A stretch of 19,933 nt of DNA from Verrucomicrobiota bacterium (GTDB lineage: Bacteria; Verrucomicrobiota; Verrucomicrobiia; Opitutales; Opitutaceae): positions 1 through 19,933 of the forward strand of contig JAEXPQ010000031.1 of the NCBI GenBank assembly GCA_023446735.1. The letters are read 5' to 3'. The position numbers and the translations under genes are program-made. Numbering within the stretch: position 1 is the first letter of the stretch; each line of letters starts with the position of its first letter. The notes beneath the pieces were generated by a model, which did no database searches, was not told where the DNA came from, and worked only from the letters and a program-made list of their open reading frames with translations. Of the stretch, positions 1 to 7,645 are shown one piece after another.

Positions 1-1254
<1,254 letters not shown>

Positions 1255-1255
1255 A

Positions 1256-1280
1256 GGGAGGAGCCTGCTTGCAGGCGATC
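1256..1280. repeat. REP-like hairpin after ureC
   Basis: Two bases after the ureC stop lies GGAGCCTGCTTGCAGGCGAT, whose core GCCTGC-TT-GCAGGC (1263-1276) is a perfect 6-bp stem. There is no T-run after it, so it is not a canonical intrinsic terminator. It resembles the other AGG-headed hairpins in this window (3031, 12859) and is best read as a solitary REP-like element. Confidence 0.5.
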
Positions 1281-1307
1281 TGTGCTCCGCGCTCACCCTT
1301 TCCGGCC

Positions 1308-1349
1308 GTCCACCGAGTCCACGGCGTCCAGCCCGTCCACACGGTCCAC
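1308..1349. repeat. GTCCACNNN nonamer array, downstream side
   Basis: Five units GTCCAC/GTCCAG begin at 1308, 1317, 1326, 1335 and 1344, a strict 9-nt period. They lie between the ureC stop and the stop of the four-helix-bundle gene. The same unit recurs inside that gene and on its other side. Confidence 0.8.
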
Positions 1350-1363
1350 CCGCCCGCCGCGCC

Positions 1364-2068
1364 CTACCGCCCGCGCCGCTGCTGCCGCACCCGGTAGAGC
1401 CTCTCCGTAAACCCGCCTTCCGTCTCAAAGGTTTTCGCCAGCGCATCGAGTTGCCGGTCGAGCAACGCGCTCGCCACCGCGATCAGCACCAGCGCCGCGT
1501 TCGCGGCGATCTCCGGATAGGTGGACCCTCTGGACTTGCTGGACTCTGTGGACCCCGCCCCCATGCCCTTCACCTCAGGGCTATCCGGTCCACTCCGTCC
1601 ACCCAGTCCAGAACGTCCATCTCGTCCACCGTCCACAGCCCCGCCCGCCGCAGCCTCGCGCTCATGCTCTTCCCGCACCCACTCCGCCACCTCGTCCGCC
1701 GTGCGGCACCGCCTTGCGATGAGCTCCTCTCGCCTCGGATCGCCGCGCTCCCATAACGCCAATCCGCGTTGCCGCAGGAAGTCTTCGTAGTCGAGACGCA
1801 GCTCTTCCTGCGAGGCGCGGGCCACGTTCGTGAGCTTCAGCTCGGTCTTCTTCGAGGTCCCGCTGGCCTTGCTGCCCTCGGCGATGTTCTGCACGCCGCT
1901 CCGCGCCGCCTGCACCATCTGGTCGTGGGTACGGCTCCTCCGGTCGATATACCGCTCGCAGAAACGCACCGTCACATCGTACACCAGCTGCGCCATCTGG
2001 AAGCTCTTCAGCTTCCTGTAGCCTCCATGCGGCTGGATCAGCGCCTCCCGCTCCATGCCATCACTCAT
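1364..2068 (-). CDS. Four-helix-bundle protein with C-terminal suffix domain
   Basis: The N-terminal ~125 residues (HGGYRKLKSFQMAQLVYDV, then QAARSGVQNIAEGS) match the S23/IVP-type four-helix-bundle family first known from 23S rRNA intervening sequences. The last ~51 residues (YPEIAANAALVLIAVASALL to GGFTERLYRVR) match the 'four helix bundle suffix' domain. Between them is a variable Gly/Asp/Ser-rich linker encoded by 9-nt repeats. I chose the ATG at 2068 (MSDGMEREALIQPHGG). The frame is open to an ATG at 2110, but that extra part is repeat-like (MDPGDEVD). The molecular function of the family is unknown; RNA or nucleic-acid binding is an inference. It is not co-directional with its neighbours. 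Confidence 0.85.
   Translation of the reverse strand: MSDGMEREALIQPHGGYRKLKSFQMAQLVYDVTVRFCERYIDRRSRTHDQMVQAARSGVQNIAEGSKASGTSKKTELKLTNVARASQEELRLDYEDFLRQRGLALWERGDPRREELIARRCRTADEVAEWVREEHEREAAAGGAVDGGRDGRSGLGGRSGPDSPEVKGMGAGSTESSKSRGSTYPEIAANAALVLIAVASALLDRQLDALAKTFETEGGFTERLYRVRQQRRGR
1521..1636. repeat. Inverted nonamer arrays inside the four-helix gene linker
   Basis: On the plus strand, GTGGAC/CTGGAC units start at 1521, 1530, 1539 and 1548. They are followed by GTCCAC-type units at 1588, 1597, 1606, 1615, 1624 and 1631. The two blocks are mutually inverted and could pair over a ~35-nt spacer. They encode the low-complexity linker of the four-helix-bundle protein. Confidence 0.75.
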
Positions 2069-2086
2069 AGCCGAGCGTCGCCGGTT

Positions 2087-2128
2087 GTCCACTTCATCCC
2101 CAGGGTCCACTCAGTCCACACCGTCCAC
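2087..2128. repeat. GTCCACNNN nonamer array, upstream side
   Basis: Units start at 2087, 2096 (degenerate, ATCCCC), 2105, 2114 and 2123, again a strict 9-nt period. The array occupies the divergent spacer between the four-helix-bundle gene (start 2068, minus) and the acetyltransferase (start 2135, plus), so it sits where both genes' promoters should be. Confidence 0.8.
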
Positions 2129-2134
2129 CTTCCC

Positions 2135-2731
2135 ATGCCGCTCCGCCAACTGCGCGCTCTGCCCGAACGCCTCGATACCGATCGCCTCTTCCTGCGGCCC
2201 TACCGCGCCGAGGATGCGCCGTGGTACTTCGCGATGGCGCAGCGCAACCGCGACCACCTCACGCGCCACGAATCGGGCAACTCCATCTTCTCCATCCACT
2301 GCGAAGCCGACGCCGCCCGCGTGCTCCGCGATTTTGCAGCACACTGGCAGGAACGGCGCGCCTTCGTCCTTGGTGTGTTCCTCCGCGACACCGAGGCGTT
2401 CGCCGGCCAGATCTACCTCGGCGTCACCAACGACGCCCTGCCCGCGCTCAACCTCGGCTTCTTTGCCGACTGCGCGCACGTCAATCAGGGCTACCTCACC
2501 GAGGCCGCACAACGCGCGCTTCACTTCGCGTTCGAAGACCTTGGGGCGCACCGCGTCGGTCTCTGGTGCGACGATACCAACGTGCCCAGCCGCTGCATCG
2601 CCGAGCGCTGCGGCTTCCGCCTCGAGGGCCAAGTGCGCGAGGACAAGCGTCACCCCGACGACACCGTCACCGGCTCGCTCTGCTTCGGTCTGCTGCGGAG
2701 CGAGTTCCACGGTTCGGAGTCCGCAGGATGA
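2135..2731 (+). CDS. GNAT-family N-acetyltransferase (RimJ/RimL type)
   Basis: A 198-residue protein of the GNAT fold that would transfer an acetyl group from acetyl-CoA to an amine, possibly a protein N-terminus or small molecule. It starts with LDTDRLFLRPYRAEDAPWYF, the usual first strand and helix of the RimJ/RimL branch. The acetyl-CoA-binding motif A appears as NQGYLTEAAQRALHFAFEDL and motif B as NVPSRCIAERCGFRLEG. The ATG at 2135 was chosen because upstream codons in the same frame run through the nonamer array. Substrate is unknown. Its last codon overlaps an ATG at 2728 that could start the next small frame. Confidence 0.88.
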   Translation: MPLRQLRALPERLDTDRLFLRPYRAEDAPWYFAMAQRNRDHLTRHESGNSIFSIHCEADAARVLRDFAAHWQERRAFVLGVFLRDTEAFAGQIYLGVTNDALPALNLGFFADCAHVNQGYLTEAAQRALHFAFEDLGAHRVGLWCDDTNVPSRCIAERCGFRLEGQVREDKRHPDDTVTGSLCFGLLRSEFHGSESAG

Positions 2732-2769
2732 GCATTGCTCGGTGTGTCGAGTGCCCCACACTTCGCGCC

Positions 2770-2988
2770 ATGCACCGACTCGTGCCAGCCAATGGACGCA
2801 GCATCGAAGATTTCACCGGGCAATCGGTGAAGGGCGACATCGCCGAAGCTCTGGCGAACGCCACCGACAAGGCGCGTCGCACGCTCGCCGCGGAGGCGAT
2901 CGAGTGGAAACTGCTCCACCTGAGCGGAACCACCACGGCGCAGAGCACGACGGTGGTGGCTACGATCAAGGCCAAGGCGGCGGGTTGA
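2770..2988 (+). CDS. Small hypothetical protein, possibly dodecin-like
   Basis: 72 residues starting MHRLVPANGRSIEDF; an alternative ATG at 2728 overlaps the acetyltransferase stop (ATGA) and would give 86 residues. Not recognised with confidence. The order is a short N-terminal segment, an amphipathic helix (KGDIAEALANATDKARRTL), a strand with EWKLLHLSG, and a final strand VVATIKAKA. This resembles the one-helix, three-strand layout of dodecins, small flavin-binding oligomers, but key residues cannot be verified by eye. It is co-directional with the acetyltransferase and may be translated from the same mRNA. Confidence 0.5.
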   Translation: MHRLVPANGRSIEDFTGQSVKGDIAEALANATDKARRTLAAEAIEWKLLHLSGTTTAQSTTVVATIKAKAAG

Positions 2989-3030
2989 GCAGACTGATCT
3001 CTCCTCAGCGCGTGACGATTCATGCGCGGT

Positions 3031-3085
3031 GTAGGCCAGCGAGCTTGCTCGCGCTCCGAAGAACGTGTGCAGGCTCGCTGAGACA
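3031..3085. repeat. REP-like hairpin with a degenerate inverted partner
   Basis: GTAGGCCAGCGAGCTTGCTC begins at 3031 and contains the perfect stem GCGAGC-TT-GCTCGC (3039-3052). About 20 nt later GTGTGCAGGCTCGCTG (3069-3084) is a partial inverted copy of the same unit. The pair sits in the 153-nt spacer between two convergent genes (ends at 2988 and 3142). The rest of that spacer shows only an imperfect palindrome, 3129-3150 (GGCAATTGAAGC then TTCAGTTGCC), which covers the stop codon of the minus-strand gene. Confidence 0.5.
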
Positions 3086-3141
3086 ACCGCGGCACCACTA
3101 GTGTGGGAGATATCGCGTGGGGGCTTGTGGCAATTGAAGCT

Positions 3142-3633
3142 TCAGTTGCCCGCAATCTCCTTCGGCAGCTTCCCGAACAGCCCGAGCATCCAGCGGATAC
3201 AGCGGTGGCCCGGATCGACTGGGGCGAAGAACATCGCCGGGCAACCGCCGGGAATGAGCGTGAGCCCGTGTGTGCGGCCGATTTCCTCCGCCTCGGTAGA
3301 CCAGCTGCCTGGGCCGAATGACCGGTGGATCCACACATGCCGGATCCCCAACTCAGCGCACTCGCGTACCACTCCCGCCGTCGCCGACGGCGGTGTGAAA
3401 AGGAGCACGGCATCCACGCCCCCGGGAATCGCCCTGAGGTTCGGGTAGCACGGCCCGCCCTCGGCCTCGGTCGCCGCGGGATTCACCGCGAAGACTGTGC
3501 GGCCGGAGGCGCGGAGTTTCCGGTAGTTGAAATTGGCGGGCGGCTTCGGGGCGCGCGAGACGCCGACGACCGCGATCCGGCGTTGCTCCAGGAAACGTGC
3601 TGCGGCTTCGGCGAGGGTGGCCATGGCAGGCAT
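3142..3633 (-). CDS. CoA-binding domain protein
   Basis: 163 residues with a single Rossmann-type CoA-binding domain. After an N-terminal helix comes RRIAVVGVSRAPK (about residues 18-30), then a strand ending in VFAVNP (about 47-52), GVDAVLLFTPP, and a conserved glycine segment LIPGGCPAMFF. Proteins of this type bind CoA or acyl-CoA; no catalytic activity is established. A second in-frame Met (MATLAEA) three codons in is an equally good start. It follows the nitroreductase gene by 54 nt on the same strand, so the two are probably co-transcribed. Confidence 0.85.
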   Translation of the reverse strand: MPAMATLAEAAARFLEQRRIAVVGVSRAPKPPANFNYRKLRASGRTVFAVNPAATEAEGGPCYPNLRAIPGGVDAVLLFTPPSATAGVVRECAELGIRHVWIHRSFGPGSWSTEAEEIGRTHGLTLIPGGCPAMFFAPVDPGHRCIRWMLGLFGKLPKEIAGN

Positions 3634-3687
3634 CGTGCCGTGCGGTGCGACGCGACGCCAGCACGGCGGGACCGGCGGTCGGTCGGC

Positions 3688-4356
3688 TCACTCCACCGTC
3701 TTGAACCAGGCCTCGAGCGGCAGGCGGGTGGGCTGGAACTCGTTCACGTGGCTGGCGGGCTTCGGGCGCCCGAAAGGCAGGCCGGCGATGAAGAGCGTGT
3801 CCTCGGTGCCGGGGATGTGTTTCCGCAGCAGGTCCGGATAGATCATCACGCTGAACTGCGGGCACGAACCGTAGCCGAGGGCCGTCAGGCCGAGCATCAG
3901 GTTGTCGAGGACGAAGCCGCAGTCGAGGAACGTGCCGTAGGAGAACGCCGAGGCCTGCGTGCCAAGGAAGAACATCTGGTGCGCGCCGAAGAACCGGAAG
4001 TTCTCGCGGTCGTGCGCGGTGCGCTTGTCCAGATCGTCGCGGCCGATGCCCTTGTGTTTGAAGATGCCGATGCCGACCTCCTTCGCCCGCGCGGCCCAGT
4101 CGGCCGGCAGTGGGTTCGGGGAGTATTGATAGCCGGGCTTGGCGGGAGCTTTCGCGTCGAAAGCCGCGAGGTAGTCGCTGCGCAACGCCTCGAGCGCCGC
4201 ACCCTGCACGAGGTACAGCCGCCACGGCTGAGTGTTCTTGGAGCTCGGGGCGCGGCCGGCGGCCTCCACGAGCTGGCGGATGGTTTCCGCCGGGGCGAGT
4301 TCGTCGGTGAACTCGCGGATCGAACGGCGGGCGTGCATGGCTTCGAGAGCGTTCAT
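3688..4356 (-). CDS. Nitroreductase-family FMN-dependent oxidoreductase
   Basis: 222 residues, the usual size of a single-domain nitroreductase that binds FMN as a dimer and reduces nitro groups, quinones or flavins with NAD(P)H. Family marks in order: HARRSIREF near residues 8-16 (FMN phosphate binding), APSSKNTQPWRLYLV (36-50), a central insert with the helix FGAHQMFFLGTQ, LDNLMLGLTALGYGSCPQF, and FIAGLPFGRP near the C-terminus. The central segment differs from classical NfsB/NfsA proteins, so the substrate is open. It is first in a two-gene unit with the CoA-binding protein and divergent from the barrel protein at 4548. Confidence 0.92.
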   Translation of the reverse strand: MNALEAMHARRSIREFTDELAPAETIRQLVEAAGRAPSSKNTQPWRLYLVQGAALEALRSDYLAAFDAKAPAKPGYQYSPNPLPADWAARAKEVGIGIFKHKGIGRDDLDKRTAHDRENFRFFGAHQMFFLGTQASAFSYGTFLDCGFVLDNLMLGLTALGYGSCPQFSVMIYPDLLRKHIPGTEDTLFIAGLPFGRPKPASHVNEFQPTRLPLEAWFKTVE

Positions 4357-4518
4357 GCGCGCGAATCAAAAGGCGCCGCCGGCGCTGGTCGAGGAGATAG
4401 CGGGAGCCGCGGTCCGAGCTGGAGTTGGCCTCCCAGACGAGGGTGTTGGCACGGTTCGCCGCCGCGCCAGTGGGCAGATACGGGCTGGGGCTTGCTGTCA
4501 TGTACGCAACCGCACACC

Positions 4519-4531
4519 GTCACAAAGTGAC
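4519..4531. promoter_or_regulatory. 13-bp perfect palindrome in a divergent promoter region
   Basis: GTCACAAAGTGAC is a perfect inverted repeat (GTCAC-AAA-GTGAC). It lies 17 bases before the chosen start of the plus-strand barrel gene (4548), in the 191-nt spacer it shares with the nitroreductase gene (start 4356). An operator for a dimeric repressor is a reasonable guess. No convincing -10/-35 pair was seen in this spacer. Confidence 0.3.
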
Positions 4532-4547
4532 CCTCGCTCCCCGATCC

Positions 4548-5684
4548 ATGCCTCGTTGGTGCCGTTGGCTTGGGGCCTTGGCACTCTTTGCCGGCGCCAC
4601 CTCGCTCGTGCCGCGTTGGTGGTGCGGGCGTGAGGGCGAGCGCTGGTATGCCGGCGATCGTGAGACCGTCGCCTCGCTCGCGCGCCATGTCGCCGGCACC
4701 GTGGCGAAAGGAGTGAGCAGCGCCGACTTCACTTCCGATAGCGCGCTCTTCCGCGGCGAATGGGCGTTCGGCACCTACCAGATGGCGGCGCTCGGCCTGC
4801 TCCAGACCTGCCGCGAGCATCCGGAGCTCCGCGACGAGTTGCGGCCGGGCATCGAGCACGCCATCGCCGGTCTGCTCTCGCCCGCCGTCCGCGCCTTCGA
4901 CGCGCAATCATGGAACGAGGACGCGCTCGACTCCCTCGACGGCCCACACGGCCACGCCGCCTACCTCGGCTACCTCAACCTGGTGCTCACGCTCGATCGC
5001 GCGACGTTTGCCGACTCGCGCCACACTGCTCTCAACGACCGCATCTCCGCCGCCCTCGCGCGTCGTTTCCGCGCCGCGCCGCACCAGATCATCGAGACCT
5101 ACCCGGACGAAGCCTATCCCGTCGACAACGCATCAGGCCTGGCGTCGCTCCTCCTGCACCAGCGCCTCACCGGCACCGACCACTCCGCCGCGATTACGGG
5201 CTCGCTCGATTGCTTCCGCACCCGTTGGCGAGATCCGCGAACTGGCCTCTTGGTGCAGGCGATCGATCATCGCTCTGGCCAACCCACCGACCGCGGCCGC
5301 GCGAGCGGCACCGCGCTCGCCGCGTACTTCCTCGCGATGGCGGATCCCGATCTCGCCCGCCCCTATTTCCAGTCGTTGCGCGACCACCTCGCCGGCTCGA
5401 TTCTCGGTTTCGGCTACGTCGACGAGTACGCCGCTGGTGAGTCAGGCGGCGGCGACATCGACTCCGGCCCCCTAATCTTCGGCATGAGTCCGTCCGGCAC
5501 GGGGTTCACCATCGCAACCAGCCGGGCCTTCGGCGACCGTTCGTTGTATGTGAGCCTCGCACGCACCGCATACCTCATGGGCGCTCCGGTCACGCACGGC
5601 GACGAGCGCTTCTTCATCACCGGCGGTCCGCTCGGCAACGCCATCATGCTCGCGATGTTCACCGCCCAACCTACCCGTCCATGA
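4548..5684 (+). CDS. Membrane-anchored (alpha/alpha)6-barrel protein, linalool dehydratase/isomerase-like
   Basis: 378 residues from the ATG at 4548; the frame is open to 4425 with further Met codons at 4425 and 4500. The N-terminus (CRWLGALALFAGATSLVPRW) looks like a signal anchor. The body resembles the linalool dehydratase/isomerase fold in the order of its motifs: GHAAYLGYLNLVLTL, then DNASGLASLLLHQRLTGTDH, then DPRTGLLVQAIDHRSGQPTD, then a Gly/Asp-rich loop before SGTGFTIATSRAFGD. Corresponding segments exist in the known enzyme (GHLNL..., NSVAYLSL...RLHGTDY, DPERGAF...), from memory rather than alignment. Linalool is unlikely to be the substrate; periplasmic hydratase/lyase or glycan-related activity is possible. 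The stop overlaps the next gene by 4 nt. Confidence 0.6.
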   Translation: MPRWCRWLGALALFAGATSLVPRWWCGREGERWYAGDRETVASLARHVAGTVAKGVSSADFTSDSALFRGEWAFGTYQMAALGLLQTCREHPELRDELRPGIEHAIAGLLSPAVRAFDAQSWNEDALDSLDGPHGHAAYLGYLNLVLTLDRATFADSRHTALNDRISAALARRFRAAPHQIIETYPDEAYPVDNASGLASLLLHQRLTGTDHSAAITGSLDCFRTRWRDPRTGLLVQAIDHRSGQPTDRGRASGTALAAYFLAMADPDLARPYFQSLRDHLAGSILGFGYVDEYAAGESGGGDIDSGPLIFGMSPSGTGFTIATSRAFGDRSLYVSLARTAYLMGAPVTHGDERFFITGGPLGNAIMLAMFTAQPTRP

Positions 5685-5953
5685 AACACCGTGCGCCCTC
5701 GCTCCGTCGTATTGTGATCGAAGCCGCCGTGTTGGTGGCGGTGCACTTTGTCCTGCTGCAGATCTTGGCCCGCGTGAATCTGCTCGAGCACCTGCTGGCG
5801 CCCGGAGCGGATTCGCGTTTTGCCCTCGGCGTGACTGCGGTGTTCTTGCTGCTTCGCGTGTTCCTGCTCGTGTTTGCGCCAGGCTGGTTGCTCGCGCGCC
5901 TCTGGCTGTGGGCTACCCACGCCAGGGACGCTTGCTCCGGAGAGAATCCTTAG
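5681..5953 (+). CDS. Small two-helix membrane protein
   Basis: 90 residues, not recognised. Two hydrophobic helices are clear: IVIEAAVLVAVHFVLLQILA (about 11-30) and GVTAVFLLLRVFLLVFAPGW (about 49-68), with an Arg-rich N-terminus (MKHRAPSLRR). The ATG overlaps the stop of the barrel gene (ATGA), which implies translational coupling and a shared role at the membrane. Its stop codon overlaps the stop of the convergent allophanate hydrolase gene, so no terminator fits between them. Confidence 0.65.
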   Translation: MKHRAPSLRRIVIEAAVLVAVHFVLLQILARVNLLEHLLAPGADSRFALGVTAVFLLLRVFLLVFAPGWLLARLWLWATHARDACSGENP

Positions 5954-7638
5954 GAGCGAAGAAACTCCCGCCAGCCGCCGAAGCTGGTCACGTCGCGGGC
6001 GCCTTGGACGGCGAGCGCTTCGCAGACGAAGCTCTGTACTGAAGTTCCGTCCTCGAGCGTGATCGTGCCGATCCCGAGCGGTGCCGGGATTCCGGCGACG
6101 AAGCGGCCGTAGCCGGAGAGCGGCACGCGCCAGACTTCGACCTCGATTGCCCCGCCACCTTCCGACACGCGGACCATGCCGGGCTTCGGCGGCGTGGTGC
6201 CGGGCAGCGCGTAGAGTTTGTAGGTCGGCGCGGTGCGCGTCGTGCGCTCGAGCGTGGCGCCGATCTGCGTGAGTTGCCAGTTGAGCGGCAGCCCGCTCAG
6301 GTGCGCGCCGCAGACGGCGACTAGCGTTGACGGGCCCGCGGGTGGCAACGCGCGCACGGGCGCTGGTTCGCCGAGGAACTTCGCTCCGAGACGGAGCACG
6401 CGGTCGTCGCAGAACGCCGGCGCCACGAGCGTGACGCCCCACGGCATCCCGTTCGGCAGCAAGCCCGCCGGCACGGCGACGGCGCAAAGATCGAGCAGGT
6501 TCAGGTAGTTCGTGTAGTAACCGAGGTTCGAATTCAGTCGCACCGGATCGGCCTCGACCTCCGCGACGGTGTAGATCGTGCCGGCGGTCGGCGTGAGCAG
6601 CACGTCGATGTTCGCCCACACGGCCTCCGTCTCGCGGCGGAGCGCGGCGAGACGGTACATCGCATCGAACGCACCGGTGGCGGTGAGCGGCTTTGCGCCC
6701 TGGATGATCTTGCGTGTCACCGGATGGAGCGCCTCGGGCTTCGCCTCGAGGAAGTCGCGGATCGCGGCGTAACGTTCGGCCACCCACGGGCCTTCGTAGA
6801 GCAGGCGCGCGGCGGCGAGGAACGGTGCGAAGTCGACCTCGACGATCTTCGCGCCGAGCAGTTTCCAGCGTTCGACGGCGGTCGCGAAGAGCGCGGCGGC
6901 CGCCGAGTTGCCGAAGAACTCGAGCTGGTCGGCGCGCGGCACACCGACACGCGGCGGCCAGGCTTCGTCGACCACCGGCGGCGCGGCGGGCCGGCTGTAC
7001 GGATCCTCTGGATCGTACGCGGCGGCGACGGAAAGCACCTCGGCGGCGGCGGTGACCGTGCGGGTGAAGATCGAGACGCAGTCGAGCGTGCGGCATGCGG
7101 GCACCACGCCGCGCGTGCTGAGCAGGCCGCGCGTGGGCTTGAGGCCGACGAGATTGTTGAATGCCGCCGGCACACGACCGGAGCCGGCGGTGTCGGTCCC
7201 GAGCGCGAAATCGCACAACCCTGCCGCGACGGCGACCGCGGAGCCCGAGCTCGAGCCGCCGGGAAGGTACGCCGCGCCGAAGGGATTCTTCGGGACACCA
7301 TAGGGCGAGCGTACGCCGACTAGCCCCGTGGCGAACTGGTCGAGGTTGGTCTTCCCGAGCGGTACGGCGCCGGCGTCGATCAACCGCTGCACGACCGGCG
7401 CCGACTCCGCTGGTGTGTACGCGAAGTCGGGGCATGCGGCTGTCGTGGGCAGACCGGCGAGGTCGATGTTGTCCTTGATGGCGAAAGGCACGCCGGCGAG
7501 CGGGCGCGCCGCCGAGTTCTCTCCGGCGGTGGCGGCATAGGCGCGCACCTCCGAATGCGGCACGCGGCTGATCCACACGGGGTCGGCGCCGCGGGCGTCG
7601 ATGCGGGCGAGGACTTCGCGAAGCGGGGTCGGCGTCAT
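5950..7638 (-). CDS. atzF: Allophanate hydrolase
   Basis: 562 residues (family usually ~600). It hydrolyses allophanate (urea-1-carboxylate) to ammonia and CO2, the last step of biotin-dependent urea or guanidine breakdown. Residues 1 to ~440 form an amidase-signature domain: Lys K55 in FAIKDNID, the cis-Ser region GGSSSGS (S129-S133), and the nucleophile S153 in GTDTAGSGRVP. The C-terminal ~110 residues (GLPLNWQLTQIGA to ALAVQGARDVTSFGGWREFL) match the small second domain of AtzF/DUR1,2 proteins, which acts on the decarboxylation product. The gene starts 7 nt after the carboxylase stop and is last in the operon. Confidence 0.95.
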   Translation of the reverse strand: MTPTPLREVLARIDARGADPVWISRVPHSEVRAYAATAGENSAARPLAGVPFAIKDNIDLAGLPTTAACPDFAYTPAESAPVVQRLIDAGAVPLGKTNLDQFATGLVGVRSPYGVPKNPFGAAYLPGGSSSGSAVAVAAGLCDFALGTDTAGSGRVPAAFNNLVGLKPTRGLLSTRGVVPACRTLDCVSIFTRTVTAAAEVLSVAAAYDPEDPYSRPAAPPVVDEAWPPRVGVPRADQLEFFGNSAAAALFATAVERWKLLGAKIVEVDFAPFLAAARLLYEGPWVAERYAAIRDFLEAKPEALHPVTRKIIQGAKPLTATGAFDAMYRLAALRRETEAVWANIDVLLTPTAGTIYTVAEVEADPVRLNSNLGYYTNYLNLLDLCAVAVPAGLLPNGMPWGVTLVAPAFCDDRVLRLGAKFLGEPAPVRALPPAGPSTLVAVCGAHLSGLPLNWQLTQIGATLERTTRTAPTYKLYALPGTTPPKPGMVRVSEGGGAIEVEVWRVPLSGYGRFVAGIPAPLGIGTITLEDGTSVQSFVCEALAVQGARDVTSFGGWREFLRS

Positions 7639-7645
7639 GGCGAGC

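Noticed and set aside
1263..1276. Intrinsic terminator of ureC
   Set aside because: A perfect 6-bp stem follows the stop, but no T-run is present and the sequence matches the REP-like hairpin type of this genome.
1308..2128. CRISPR array
   Set aside because: The repeats are 6 nt with 3-nt variable positions at a 9-nt period, far too short for CRISPR repeats and spacers, and there are no cas genes.
3129..3150. Intrinsic terminator for the nitroreductase/CoA-binding unit
   Set aside because: GGCAATTGAAGCTTCAGTTG and its continuation form a hairpin, but it covers the stop codon and has no T-run after it on either strand.
4440..4510. Sigma-54 promoter before the barrel protein
   Set aside because: GGTGTTGGCACGG looks like a -24 box, but no GC falls 10 nt after GG. 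CGGGCTGGGGCTTGCT has the spacing but not the TGGCAC box.
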